From Gerris lacustris (taxonomy: Eukaryota; Arthropoda; Insecta; Hemiptera; Gerridae): a DNA stretch of 64,000 nt. The DNA is taken from NCBI GenBank assembly GCA_951217055.1, contig OX578282.1:14323877-14387876 (forward strand), in the 5' to 3' direction. Positions 12,150 through 24,853 of this stretch are shown piece after piece. Numbering within the stretch: the first letter of the stretch is position 1; each line of letters opens with the position of its first letter. The notes under the pieces were generated by a model. That model was not told the DNA's origin and ran no database searches. It saw only the letters and a program-made list of their open reading frames with translations. A program made the position numbers and the translations under genes.

Positions 12150-13120
12150 AAAGTAGTAAAGAGGATTCCATTAGCAACTTTTCGCTTCGAGCCAGGATTA
12201 TGTGTGGAACGCTATGTGGGTCCTCTCGTCTATGCCAAATGTACAGAGTGAAATGATAGCCCTAGTTGGCCGGACTAGTGTTTGTCAACCATACATAGGA
12301 AAACAGAGGCAAAATAAATAAATCGGAATTTAAAACCAAACACTCAAAAAGCGATCTAAAAACATTTGATTTAAAATATCCCATTATATTGCCTAACGAA
12401 TGATTTATTCGGGGTTTTAATAGGTATTTAGTTTCTTAGAGAATTCATAGTTTGATATTTTATCATTTTATTAGAAATTTAATACTCGTATTTTTTTCGG
12501 ATCTACGTTTTTTTTAAATTTGGATCACGTTTATCACTTAAGTGACATTGTTTTGTATTGATCGCAACAAGTAATTTAAATCCTTATACTTGGGGGTCTG
12601 ATAACTTAATTATTTATAGTATTTTATAGTTCCGAGGTAATTTTTATAAGCGTGGCAATTTGTTGTGTGTTAACTCATGGGAAATTTTATTTTATTTCTT
12701 AATATGGGGATGAAATTGTAAATAGAGTGTTGCAAGGGGGGGTGGAGATAATGGAGATTCATCATAAGATCTGCGATTTGATTACAAACCGATGACGATA
12801 AGGATATCTTGCAGAGTTTTGTTCAGTTTAAGTTGGAGTTTCTTCTAAAAATATTTGTCAAATGATAGCGTTACACCCTGTTTAATTATAAAGAAACATT
12901 AAAAGGGAAAACGTTAAATAATCATGCTTAGCATAAGAGTTTTAATAGTAGTTCATAAAACAATCCCATTTATCAAAAAGAATACACAACAACACATTCT
13001 ATAGTAAAACACAGGAATGCAGCTGGTGCATTACTAAATTATGGGGTGTGCTAAATCCGCAAAATAGAGACAAAGTCAAGTTGGCTCGTCCCCCAGCAAA
13101 AATATTTTCTGTGTAAGTTA
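12150..13120. other. stretch without a gene
   Basis: Nothing recognised; AT-rich. Confidence 0.4.
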
Positions 13121-13122
13121 TA

Positions 13123-13495
13123 CTACGTTTCCATGATGTTTAAATACGGATTAAATACGATACCGATCCCGATACGATACACTAAATTCTGGGATCGTAT
13201 CTGGATCGAGTTGCATGGAAATACCTAAACTCGATTCTGACATGCGCAGAGTGGGTGTGAGCGCACCTAGAGTATTTCTGTAGAAACTGTAGTCAAATCT
13301 GTCAAAATACGTAATAGAAATGGTTATAATAGGTGAAGGTTACAAAATTATTTATAACCTTTACCAAAAGTAACCAAGAAAAAGTTTTTTTTTTTATTTC
13401 GTATTGAATACGGATTCAATACTACTCTTGGAAACACCTAGCTTGTTAAATCCCAAATCTGGATTCAATTCGTATTTAAACACATGGAAACGTAG
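13123..13495. mobile_element. MITE with CTACGTTTCCATG termini
   Basis: 373 bp with inverted termini CTACGTTTCCATG and CATGGAAACGTAG, flanked by TA on both sides (13121-13122, 13496-13497). Subterminal sequences TTAAATACG / CGTATTTAA extend the pairing. A truncated copy of its right half is at about 46695-46795. Confidence 0.7.
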
Positions 13496-13499
13496 TATT

Positions 13500-14814
13500 A
13501 CTTTAGTCATAATCGATATCTAATATTTATGAAATAATTTTTATCGTATAATAGAAGATTGGGGAAGTTGAATCTTAAGTAGAGCTAATCAAAAATTAAT
13601 AATTATTGGTGTTCAAAATGATACGATGAATATATAGTTGAGAATAGATAGTAGTGCTTAAACTTAAAAAACTGAATTTTTGAAAACCTGCATATACATA
13701 ATATAGTTCGATCCGTTTCCTCTACAGCTTTCCAACGGTAAAAAAAACGTAATATCGCAAAAATTGCAGCTAGGTGGAATTGTTTTCCGATCGACGATAT
13801 ATAGTATAATATATAGTTTGAATTTTTCGTTATGAAAAAACACAAGTGAATCTAGTGTCATTCAAAAGAATAAAATATGTATACAGTACTTTCCAACTTT
13901 CTATATCAACATCTAGAAGAAGAGAGTGTTACAAATCTAAATAAAGACCCGGTAGACGTCTGGAAATTTTCGTTAAGATGGGGCGTGGTCTACTGAAATA
14001 TTGGCAAAAGAGGACCGCAGTTCTCTTCTTCAAACTCACTCTCTTAACGCTAACTCCTCTAATTCAGTGCTATGGGGAAGGGAGATCAACAAAGAGAAGA
14101 CTCAGGATTAAGTCTAGAAGGAGCTTGATTTATAAATTAGACTCGAGCCTGTTGTAGAGTAAATTTATAGCCTACTATGATGGAGTTCTACAGGGAGACT
14201 TACTTGTCCCTTTGCTCTTTCTAGTTTTTTTTTCTGTCTGCCTTTTTTTTTTTTTTTTTGATCGTACGATAAATCCAGCTGGATACACCTTATCTTCAAC
14301 TTGGCTAAAAGTAAGAGGGAATGGAAAATGTGCTAAGAGAGAGAGAGATAGAGAGTAAAGGCGTATAAATAAATTTCCAAACTCCTCTTTCCTATCCATG
14401 AAAATAAAAAAAAGAGAATCGGAGAGGGAAGAGAATCTTGTATTTAGGTCCCGTTAACATTTTTTCTTGAAGAATTTGGGCCTTCCTAATGCGTGTTTTT
14501 CTCCCATTTAAAGCATCTTTAACTGCATCACTTATCCTCATATTTTTCCCCACACACAAGATTAAACACATTAATGATGTTTTGAAAGGAAAATCCGATA
14601 ATAGGAGGAAAAAATATGAGATAGATTAAGAAAAGCTTAATACTTTCTCTTTCTTAAGAGGTTTTATTAAGAAAACACTATATATTAAAAAATATGTTTT
14701 TTAGTACAGATATTTATAATATATAAATTATTTATATGTAATTTCGGTATTATTATTTATTTCGAACTATGTATACTTTATTTTACATTCTCATAAAGAG
14801 ATAAAGTATTGAGT
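13500..14814. other. stretch without a gene
   Basis: AT-rich with poly(T) and (GA)n tracts near 14250 and 14340; no supported coding sequence. Confidence 0.4.
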
Positions 14815-15141
14815 TGGCGCGAAAATTCGATTTTGAGATTTTGATGGATTTACACGTTTTGAGGTCCCCTGAGTCCAAAAAAGTGGATGTTAAAAAATGT
14901 CTGTATATCGTTTGTCGTCTGTCGGCCTTTTGTGCAGAAGCGTGTAGCCTAAACTACCGGGCCGAATTCGACGAAATTTGGTATACATTTTCAGAATAAT
15001 CATATCCCGAGGCGAAATAGAGAAATGATTTTTAGCTCCAAATTTGGGTGAAAACGTGACAAAAAAATATATTTCTCAAAAACGGTTACGAAGATTTTGA
15101 TTAAAAAATTCTAAAATGTAGTCCATTTAGATATGAATCTG
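14815..15141 (+). repeat. family R, copy 3, left part
   Basis: Matches 1340-1640; interrupted by the Harbinger element that follows. Confidence 0.65.
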
Positions 15142-15142
15142 A

Positions 15143-16116
15143 AGGCGCAATTCCACTGAGGCAACACTGACCGGCAAGAAGCATGCTACATGTTTCCTAG
15201 TGTTGCCTGTTTCTAGGTGTGCCACAAATTTTAATAATGTCGCATGCGGCTTTTGTCTCCCCCTGTCGCATGCGCTTTGTTGCCTATCTTTGTAGCGTGC
15301 GTCTTAAAGATTCCATCTAGGCAACTTCAGTTTAGTGCATCATGTCTTTAGAAACGATCTCGGCGGCTGCATATTTGGTAATTGCTTTACAACGTAAAAA
15401 AAAAGAAAGCCACGTTGGTGGAGGAGAGAATTGTACATTGGTGGTACAGAATCTCAGAATGATTTTTTCGACAAATTGGTTGCTGACGACGAAGCTCTAT
15501 TTCGAGATTTTTACTCGAATGACGAGAGAAGATTTTGATTTCTTGCTTGAGAAAGTCTCACCTATTATAATGAAATCTGATACCAACTTTCGTGAGGCAA
15601 TACCACCTCGTGCGAGGATGTTAAACATTGAGATACTTGGGTTCGGGCGATAGCTATCCATCACTTATGTATTTGTTTCGGATATCTGAGCCAAGCATTT
15701 CTCGAATTATTCCAGAGGTATGCAGAGCTCACAGTACAATCGTACTTAATTGATAACTGCTTAAACTTATAATTTTTTATTCTATTGTCTTTATAAATAT
15801 TAATTTTGTTATTCCATAACTCGGGGAATTATGATAGTCCTCAATGAACAATGTAGTTTTATCTATATTCCACTCCATGTCGCATGCTACAAGACGCACT
15901 GATCCGCTGATCGTTGGGTAAGGATGACATTGCTCGACACGTTAAAACTTGTCGAAAGGTGACGCATGCGACCCGGCAACAACAATCAACATGTAGCATG
16001 CGACAAAGATACATGTTTCTTGTCGATTCGGGTTCCTTCAATTGAAAGACTGTGTAGCATGCGTCAATGCCGCATGCTACATGTTGCCCAAATGTTACCT
16101 CAGTGGAATTGCGCCT
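15143..16116 (+). mobile_element. PIF/Harbinger element with deleted transposase, nested in family R
   Basis: About 974 bp with inverted termini AGGCGCAATTCCACTGAGG and CCTCAGTGGAATTGCGCCT. Flanks are TGA on the left and TAA on the right, consistent with a degenerated 3-bp target site; the uninterrupted family R copy at 3895-4190 shows the pre-insertion sequence. GCATGCTACATG-type subterminal repeats occur at both ends. It encodes only the N-terminal part of a HARBI1-like nuclease. Confidence 0.8.
15342..15800 (+). pseudogene. HARBI1-like transposase, N-terminal fragment
   Basis: The ORF at 15342-15653 contains MTREDFDFLLEKVSPIIMK and DTNFREAIPPRARML, the signature N-terminal block of PIF/Harbinger nucleases. 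After a stop or frameshift near 15650 a second block LFRISEPSISRIIPEVC (15675-15725) follows in another frame. The DDE catalytic core is missing, so the element cannot mobilise itself. Confidence 0.8.
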
Positions 16117-16345
16117 TAACGATATAAGTTTTTCCCGGGAAAAATCTAGTGCCTGAGAAAATATAGCTTTAAACGCGGACGGAGAGAGGCGGGGTTCGAT
16201 TCCCTGCCGAGGAGAAATTATTTACGACAAATTTTGATGAAATGTTCAATAATAATTAAATATTATTACGAAAACAAGAAATCTAAATAGAAAACACTAG
16301 GCTAAGTAATTATAAACTCGAATATGAGAAAGTTAGTCTGAGTTA
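16117..16345 (+). repeat. family R, copy 3, right part
   Basis: Resumes the repeat after the insertion and includes GGGGTTCGATTCCCTGCCGA, matching 1660-1690 and the reverse of 4075-4110. Confidence 0.65.
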
Positions 16346-17115
16346 AGAAAGACAGACGCGAGACCAAAAATGTTTTCTGGTGTCTGAAACGGATTTCTGT
16401 AGGATCTAATTTCCATAGGATCGACGGTTAATCATAGAAGACATTCTCACGGAATTAGTAATTTAACATGGGATATGACAAATTTCAAATCAAAATTGAT
16501 ATAATTTTATATTCAAATTATATCTCCCCACCAATTAAATTTTAATTCAAAGCCAGCTTTTGTTCACTCGGCCATCAGATGTGCCGGTAAAAGACCATCT
16601 CGTCGAGGAGTCACAAAACTCTGACTCCCTTTTGTCTCGTTTACCACTCGATGGGGTTTTCCCATTTTCATTTACTGGCATTAATATTTTCGGAGAGATA
16701 GCTTTGAAGTTAAAATTTAATTTAGGAGAGGCATTTGTTTTTATCCCTAAATAATCCAAGAAGAGAATAAAACACTGCAAAAGCAAATCCTTTTAAACCT
16801 TTTGATTTACTAAATTAAAACAACTCAAAATTGGAATCATTTTTAAAATTTCTTTTGATTAGGGATTTCTACCTTTGCAAGACAAAATAAACGTGTCTCC
16901 ATTTAGAGCGGCACATATCTTTTGTGTGTCCTATCATCGAAGAAATGTGATCGAGTCAAGAGGAATTGTTTCCATTTTATGGCAAAACAATTAATCGTAT
17001 TTTTGGCATATTGACATTTTAATGTTTTTCCGTGAAGTAGAGAAAATCAGTATACATTTGTCTAATTTAAAATAAATCAAAACGAACAATAAAATAGATT
17101 TAACGAACGAGCATG
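16346..17115. other. stretch without a recognised gene
   Basis: A short reverse-strand piece of the 2390-2720 repeat is at 16345-16400. The ORFs at 16547-16786 on both strands match nothing known. Confidence 0.35.
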
Positions 17116-17117
17116 TA

Positions 17118-17680
17118 CAGGGTGGAGCGCGGCAGACGTATGAATTTGAAGAGGGGATTGCTCCCTTCCTATTGGTCCTAGACGGTTGAGAGTAGGGTCG
17201 TTTAAAAGAGGGGGACGGGAAGTTTATGTTTCACGTTTCAGCAGGACGGGGCCACAGCCCACACAGCAAGGGTTTGCGTAAACTTTTTGCAAGACAGATT
17301 TCCCGGGCGTCTCGTCTCTTTAAGAGGCGATTTAAACTGGCCAGCAAGATCGCCTGATTTGGCTCCTTGTGATTTTTTCTGTGGAGATACCTTAAATCCT
17401 TGGTGTACAGCGATCGTCCCAGAACCCTGGAAGCCCTCAAGAACAACATTTGAGCCAAAATTGCCGAAAATCCTAAGGAAATGCTCGAAAGAGTGCACAA
17501 AAACTTCGAAAAAGGCTTAATCAGTGTTTGCAGTGTGAGGGGAACCACGTTTAATTAAATCTAGGTAAATTTAAATTTCCCATGTTATTAAATCAGGAAA
17601 ATAAATTTAAAAAAATTATTTTGTAACATTCTGTGTTTTATTACATTTTCAAATTCATACGTCTGCCTCGCTCCACCCTG
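17118..17680 (+). mobile_element. Tc1/mariner-type element, internally deleted
   Basis: 563 bp with inverted termini CAGGGTGGAGCG(C/A)GGCAGACG, flanked by TA at 17116-17117 and 17681-17682. About 280 bp of the transposase 3' end remain inside; the rest has been lost. Confidence 0.9.
17225..17540 (+). pseudogene. mariner transposase, C-terminal fragment
   Basis: Pieces in shifting frames read FQQDGATAHTA, DLNWPARSPDLAPCDFF, then LEALK and a VHKNFEKRL-like end. These include the second catalytic Asp region (QQDGA) and the SPDLAP-D motif of mariner transposases. At least two frameshifts occur and the N-terminal DNA-binding part is absent. Confidence 0.85.
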
Positions 17681-17684
17681 TATA

Positions 17685-18536
17685 AAGAAATAAAGAAATG
17701 ATGGCATTTTGCCACGTGTAAGTTGGTTACCAGCTGTTATTTTTACAGTAGAATTAAATTAAATTATCAAAGATAAATTGTCTGTAATTTTCGTCGAAGC
17801 AAATACAAACAAAATCGAAATGATTAACCTATACAAGTTAGTTTTCATTCACACACGCATTCATACAAATTAAAGTTAAGTTAAATAAATTGTTCCACAT
17901 TAAAACTATCATTCACAGAGAATTTAATTTGACAAATTCATAAAGAAATTATAAATTTAAATAGTGGAGATGGTCGTGGGATATGGGCATAAATGTGCGT
18001 ACGTTCCTGACGTCTTCGATCCGGACTAGGTGAGAATTAAAGATGCATGAAATTAAAATATAGCTGAAGGCTCTGAAACTAACTTTATGAAAAGATTAAA
18101 TATTGAATGTTAATGTAACATATTAAAATGTTGACACATGCGCGTGCGTCGGTAAGCTCCAAGCTTCACGACCTTTTTATGATATATGTATATTCTATCG
18201 CTAATTCAATTGTGCTTGTGATCCAGCACAAGCACTAAAGGTCGGCCAAGAAGTCATGGAAATCTGAGGAGTGCGCTAGTGTCGTTTTGGTGTCATGTAT
18301 AGTCAGTTCTTAATAAAATAGACCACAGTCAAAAAACACAGTGTTGTTCTTTTGTTATTAATAATTTTGTTTTTGATAACTTCTATATTTTAAATATTAT
18401 TTTACAACAGGCAACACTGTACCTGATAAGAAATCACAATAATATACGATAATATCTTTATATTATTATTTATTGATTATTCATCATAATATTCTTTAAA
18501 TCTAAATCGATTTTCTTCTTTCTTAATCGATTTTTT
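17685..18536. other. stretch without a gene
   Basis: Nothing recognised. Confidence 0.4.
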
Positions 18537-19228
18537 AGGGTCCGTAGGCAAAACCAAGGACCCTTATATTTTCCTGCGTGTGTCTGTCCGTCCGTCCTCT
18601 AGCGTGCTCTCACGGCTACACCTTTCGTCCGATCACTTTGAAATTTGGCATGTATGTGTCTTGTACCTGCCCACATATTTTAAAAATATAGCGACTTAAA
18701 AAAAATATTCAAAAAAATTAGGGTAAAAAAACTTAAGGGTTAAAATTTGTTTGGACACCGTGAGGGGTATTATATGAAAGGATACGTCGAGCTGATTACA
18801 AAATTATATAATTCTTTGGTTATAACTTTGATAGGGCGAGCGTGGGCGAGTTTGAAACGTGTCCCCCCCCCCTCTATCTCGCTTATGTGAAGTGCAAAAA
18901 ATCTGAAACAATTCCTGGACATTCTTCGACCAAAAGTAAAGATACCACTTTTTGGAAATTTCGAAAAAATATTATTTTATTTTTTATTGACAAAATTCGT
19001 TTTTTTATAATTATGGTCTTTTCGATGTATTTATATGGTTGTAGTACAGTTCAGTGGCAAAAAAATACTTTATCAGAGTGTGTTTTGAGAATATCAGACC
19101 CTTAGAATGGTTCAAAGTAAGCTTTTTAGCATTTTAAAAAAACACGGTTTATACACTTTACAGTTAAACACTATATAGTGTGGCCTACGGACCCTCGCTG
19201 TGTGCTCACTAGCACACACTTGACCTGT
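18537..19228 (+). repeat. dispersed element F, copy 1
   Basis: About 690 bp starting AGGGTCCGTAGGCAAAACC and ending GCCTACGGACCCTCGCTGTG plus a hairpin (GTGTGCT/AGCACAC) and CTTGACCTG. Copy 2 in inverse orientation is at 62354-63056. The inverted GGGTCCGTAGGC ends suggest a non-autonomous DNA element; the terminal hairpin also recalls Helitrons, but no CTRR end is seen. Confidence 0.7.
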
Positions 19229-19845
19229 TTATTTCCTCTTTATTTCTAAGTTTGATTTGTTATTTTTTTATTTCTATTTTATTTGTTACTCTTCTTATTT
19301 CTGGATTTTAGTTGTTACTTTATTGTGTATTATTTTTGTACTATTACTTCTCTCGGATTGTTTTTGGCAATTTTCTCTTTCGTAAATTAAGATTCCTGTT
19401 AATAAAAACATGGATAATAACACGAATTCAAAATTAGGAAGAAATTATAAATAATGAGATTCTAAGATAAGTTTTACTGGTTATTTTATTCATAAAAAAT
19501 ATAATGGGGAAAAGCAAACTAAACTAGAAATTCGCTAATATTATTTTGATTAATTGTCATGGAGAGCAATCATTTTTATAATAACAAATACATATTAGGT
19601 TTGTTCCAACCCCGTTATTTGTAGCGTCCTTTGCATTTGCATCATCCCGTGGATTTGTGGATCGTACAAAGATCGTTTTATTTACTCCCCAGTCTATGGA
19701 TCGTTTAGGACAGTTGTGACTATAATTCGTACTGTATAAAAACAAACAAAACAGGAAACTAGGAAACCTAGCAGATTGGAAACCTTCCTGTTGTTATTCG
19801 TGATTTGACATAACTGCGCATGTCATACAAACTAGAAATGGGTAT
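19229..19845. other. stretch without a gene
   Basis: Nothing recognised. Confidence 0.4.
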
Positions 19846-19848
19846 AGA

Positions 19849-21050
19849 GATGATTAGTAATGACGTCACAAGATGGCGCAATCTTTCGATAATTTATTCG
19901 ATTCGGTTTGTTATGTTCCTTTTCCTTATCACCTGTTATCAATCCCATGTAAAATGAATGGGAGAATTTTCTCAACTTTTTAAATAATTAATTATTAAAT
20001 TATTATTAATTTATAAGACTTTTCAACCTTTGAACGTTATTATACTAAGTCTATTTTAACAATTTAAGATAAGAAAACATTAAAAAATTGCCGTTCTAGT
20101 GGTTTAAAAAAGTATTATTGTGAGTGTGTTTTATTGTGGTGATACCGTCCGGGTCCGTTCTTATTTATTGTTTATTTTTTAAATCGTTTTTCTATTTTAG
20201 TTTGTATATTATGTCTTCCACCTTCTCGAGCGTTATGAAAATTTCATCTATACTTCGTTTTTTTCGGAGGACAAAGCTATTCTTCGTAAAAGTATGTCAG
20301 AGTGCTTAAGTAATATTAAATTAGTTTTTTAATCAAAATTTTAAACAAGTATACATGCGAGGCACTCATATCTTATATTATTATACTCGTTAATATAGAT
20401 AACAAAAAATACACAAATAATAATAGTAATAGCAGTCTGCTCTTTGTCTCGTCATCAACGTCTTTTTCCTAGGCTGGTCAGTGATCAATTTTATAGTATA
20501 TATTATGTTCCAACATCAGTGAAATATAATGCACATTGTAAGTAACCAGGAACAAAATATTATTAGCAAGTAATCTTTTATTACCTGGCAGATTAAGTAT
20601 CACTATCTTTCTACAAGTCCTGTACCCTGAGTATACTTCATTGAGTTTTAAAACTTGAGGAAAATTTATTTTCGGACACACAATATGAACTCGAACACAC
20701 CCTGTGAATTTTTATGGCAACAGGAAATACAAAAAATCAAGTATAAAGATTAATAACTGAAATAGCTTTTTCGATGATATGACCCTTCACACAAATACTC
20801 ATTTTAAATAACTGAAACGAAAGTTTTTAATGTTTTCTTTGTTACACTCGTTAAAAAAGACTTGGTACAACAATGTTCAAAGGGTGAAAACTCTTATAAA
20901 TCAATAATAATTTAATAATTAATTATTTAAAAAGTTGAGAAAATTCTCCCATTCATTTTACATGGGTTTGATAAGAGGTGATAAGAAAAAGGAACATAAC
21001 AAACACTGAGTTAAATTGTCGAAAGCTTTTGTGACGTCACACTAATCATC
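19849..21050. mobile_element. foldback element with about 200-bp inverted termini
   Basis: Left arm about 19849-20055 and right arm about 20850-21050 are near reverse complements, beginning GAGATGATTAGT and continuing through TGACGTCAC, TGTTATGTTCCTTTT and the ATTTTCTCAACTTTTTAAAT block. The 800-bp centre is AT-rich without a transposase. No target duplication was evident. Confidence 0.75.
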
Positions 21051-22302
21051 TCAATTGTCTTAGCACCCGACTGTACTCTGACTTCGGCAATATTCGGAAA
21101 TTTCGACTTTAAACGAAGCTAAGCTTTCAGTTTCTCCCGTGTTCATGACTTCTTGGTCGACCTTTAGTAGTGATGCCCTTATTGAACGCACGGAGGTTGC
21201 ATCGGACAGGTTATACTTATTTACGATCCTTTTAAAGTAATTGAAAACAAATATCGTAGCTGTAAATATTTTAAAGTTGACGAAAGTGCATGTGTTGATT
21301 TGAAGAAATTTTATGCTAAATAGTGCCACTGATAACATAAAATTATACAAAATAAAATAAGGTAAAATATAAACTTAAACAACTTTTTGTCTCCAACATC
21401 TTTTAACTTTCTAGTCTAAGACTATTTTAAATTAGAAATTCTTTACGGTTAATCTAGTCTAGCTTGTTTATGTCTAGCAAAGCGTACAAACTAAATGAGT
21501 TTAATCAAACCAATGACATTACAACCCCGTACTTTTCCCATCCTGTAGAGTGATTTATACAAGAAACAAGTGTCAACCAAGTTAAATACGTTGCTACAAG
21601 GCTTAGTCAACTCTTAAAACTTATATTTTAATCGCCTCTGGGTTCTTATTCAATCTTAGAATAAAGAGTCGACAGGGGATAATTTTGTTCTCTTTTTTTT
21701 TCAAGACCTCCTTCGCCTTGGTAATAAAAACTTTTATTATTTAACATATTTGCTTTGTTCGTCCTTTTCTCCCAGTGGAGAAACAATTTTTTATTGAGTT
21801 TTCTGTTTCAGTCATTACGCCTATTTCCGTTTATTTATTTTTTAAGTATCTTTCTGCTTCCTTTTTTACAAGTCATCTCTATAGTACGATTTATTTTTTT
21901 ATTCTTTATAATATCGTGATAACTTTAGAAGACCCCTAAAAAACGTGAGGAAAGGAAAACAACAACCGTTCATATATTTAATAGTCGTAGCAGGGAGAGT
22001 AACAAATCTCAAGAAAGAAACATAAGTTTTTAAAACCAAGACTTACTTACTTTAATCACGTACAGAATTGTAGGATTTGATTTAAACACTTTATAACATT
22101 GTCTTTTTTTTAGGATTAAAAGTTTTTAATCCTTATTTGAAGATTGCAATGCGATATTATAAATTTGTTAAAAATTTAAAGATTAGAGGATACTTTTTAT
22201 TTATATAATAAATGCATAGACTATAGATGTACGTCTATTAACAGTACAGCATAATAGACAATTTCAGAATGGGTGAATGGATTTTTGACACAAATTATAT
22301 TA
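21051..22302. other. stretch without a gene
   Basis: A 96-codon minus-strand ORF (21350-21060) begins with hydrophobic residues but matches nothing known; the rest is AT-rich. Confidence 0.35.
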
Positions 22303-22530
22303 CTAGCTGACCCGGCGAACTTCGTACCGCCTAATAAACATTAATAACATAAGAAATGTATAGGTGCTACCTTCGAAAAACCTCATAAATAGTTTATTTA
22401 GTTAAATAATGTTGCCTTATATTACAAATTTATATCACAATTTGCAATATACACTTTTACAATACACAATATTGGCATAAGAGACTTACAGATAAACAAA
22501 AAATCATTATTATTTATATAGATATAGGTT
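22303..22530 (+). repeat. dispersed repeat beginning TAGCTGACCCGGCGAACTTCGT
   Basis: The phrase CTGACCCGGCGAACTTCGT starts a short repeat that is widespread in insect genomes, and the copy ends in the usual TTATATAGATA tail. Its class (LINE 3' end or SINE) is not settled here. Confidence 0.55.
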
Positions 22531-24618
22531 ATAGAAATATCTTTCCAGTATTTTTCATTTTACCCCGAATTATTATAACCGGAATTATTTCAAACTTGTT
22601 TAATAACTATTTTGTTTTATTTTATTTATGTGAATAGTTTTAATTACTAAAAAATACATTAACACGAACGAGCTAACTTCCAAAATTAATTACCTAATCA
22701 TCTTTAATTGTGCCCTTTATATAGGATTTCGAGATCATCCTGGAAACTCTTCATATTATACAGGGTTGCACCCTTCAACTTTTATGGGGTTTTCTGACTT
22801 CCCAAGAGTGTTCAGTGCACAAAAATCTGAAAAACCGCGCGTTAGGTTAATCACCTCATTATTTATAGATATATTTACTCTTTATTTTGACCTTTGGCCA
22901 AAATTATGATATGAAGATATTGTTTTTATCTGTGAAAAGTCGTCTGGTATGAGTGGGGGGGGGGGATAACAAAAAAGACCCGGGTATCATTTTAAAGGTA
23001 TTAAAATGTAGATCACAAATATATATCGCGTTTCCAAAATAGCGAATATTTTATCCCCAAAGGACCAATTAAGTGCATTACTAAGATGCTAAAGGGTAAT
23101 ATGCACACCTTTGCTCCCCCAAAGTCCAACTTTTTACACACATTTTAGTAAAAAAAAAAAATTATTGTTGGAAATATAAATCTTTAAGACCGAAGAAACT
23201 CTTTTTGTAGCTTGCTGGCAAGTACTTGATGGGATTTTATTCAAATTTCAGTAATTAGAATCTGTTAAAACTATTAAAGCGGACCTAAACGTTTAAAATA
23301 GAGAAAACACCCTTTTTACCGATATATTACGTTCTAACGTAACGATTTTAATAAAACTTCATTATACATCGTCTAAAGTACAATTGAAACAAGTATGTAA
23401 TATTTCAACTTGATAAAAGCAGTAGCATTTGAGTAATGAAGTGATACATTTATAATAATTGTTTAAAAGCTACTGCGAGTGGTTAAGATTCTTATAGTCG
23501 TGTTGTGTGAAGTAAAGCTTTGTACCGAGTACCCCCACTCTACCTCACACTACCCTCTTCCACTTATCTTCAACTATGACATTCATCATGATTAACAAAT
23601 TTCAATATTCAATATTTTATTGCAATACGCTCGCTTCAATTATAGAGCCACGCGATGCCTAGTAGTATGCAGCGGTAAAGGTGTCTTATTAACTCAAGAG
23701 TATACTATATTTGCGGTTACATGGTGGTATAAAACCTTTCTGCTTTTGAAGAAAGAGTGCGTGGAAAAAAAGGGGGAAAATTGCTAGGGACCAATAATGA
23801 TATTTTGCTGTCAATAGTCAGTATGCCTTATTGTTTCTATATAAAAAAAAATTCTTATGATAGAATCTGACTCTAATCATTTTGAATGGTCTTCACAAAT
23901 CCTTTGTAAATGGAGTTCAAAAGCTTTAATTCTTTGATGATTGTTTTAAATGTCTCATGATTCCCTTGAAACCTATGTTTATAATGAACGCATTTCATAT
24001 TCACGTAGCAAAAGCGTTCATTTACATTCTTGAGATTACGCCTTTAATCACATTGTATCTATGGTAATTAAGGGTGTATCTAATAAGTTGTTAAATAGTA
24101 TATATATTAAAGTTAAAGGTTTCTTGATACAGTATATTATTTCTTGAAGGCAGTATATTAGCAATTGTATATTAGTTATGCATCATGCATCTGTGAGTCG
24201 GCTGGCAACCCATTGTAACTGCATTGATTAATAAATCAATAAGGAGACGAGGGATAGAGGCTACAGCAGGTATTTACATATGGTGATGTGCACTCCTCAG
24301 TCAGGATACCAAGCCGCAAATTACGATCAATGGGTTCTGAAATGTTTGCTCAGTATCATACGCAAGTGTAGAGGGTCGGTGCCCTAACCCAAATACGAGA
24401 TCCTATGCAAATACATGGGTTACCACCATCACTAGAGCCCGGAGTGCAAACTGCGTTAATTATAATCGTATTAAATTCGAAGCACCGAGCTTTTCTCTTA
24501 TCCGAAACCCCTTTACCATCTAGTTTCGAAGGAATTCGACTGTGAATTGTGGACCACTGTGAATTGTGTAAATGACTAGAAATTGACACGTGTTTTAATA
24601 TAAATAGCTTGGTTTTCC
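22531..24618. other. stretch without a gene
   Basis: AT-rich; a minus-strand 77-codon ORF at 24589-24356 lies just beside the Penelope-type palindrome and is unrecognised. Confidence 0.35.
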
Positions 24619-24853
24619 GGTGAAATCCACATCATGAAGGGGTTGAAGTCCGACGTTTCGCTTCCACTACTGGAAGCATCGTCAGGGGTGGGAGCATCGT
24701 GATGTTGATTCGAAGCAAACACAAGATACACAAGCTATGCACATATCTTGTGTTTGCTTCGAGCCAACATCACGATGCACCACACCCCTGTATATGCTTC
24801 CAGTAGTGGAAGCGAAACGTCGGACTTTAACCCCTTCGTGACGCGGATTTCAC
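24619..24853. mobile_element. Penelope-type terminal palindrome
   Basis: Two arms of about 110 bp in inverse orientation, each carrying AAACGTCGGACTT and a GCTTCCA-GTGGAAGC hairpin. The GAAACGTCGG signature is characteristic of terminal repeats of Penelope-like retroelements, which are often inverted. No reverse transcriptase or GIY-YIG sequence is present. Confidence 0.6.
24648..24690 (-). ncRNA. hammerhead-ribozyme-like motif
   Basis: On the minus strand the order is CTGACGA (24685-24679), a hairpin GCTTCC...GGAAGC, then GAAAC-GTC. That is the conserved core CUGANGA-stem II-GAAA of a hammerhead with a minimal stem III (ACGU) and cleavage-site C. Such motifs are known in Penelope-like element repeats. 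The plus-strand partner at 24788-24832 has a damaged core (CTGTATA). Confidence 0.55.

Noticed and set aside
16547..16786. Overlapping 79- and 64-codon ORFs on both strands
   Set aside because: No recognisable motif, no start or splice context, and surrounded by repeat fragments.
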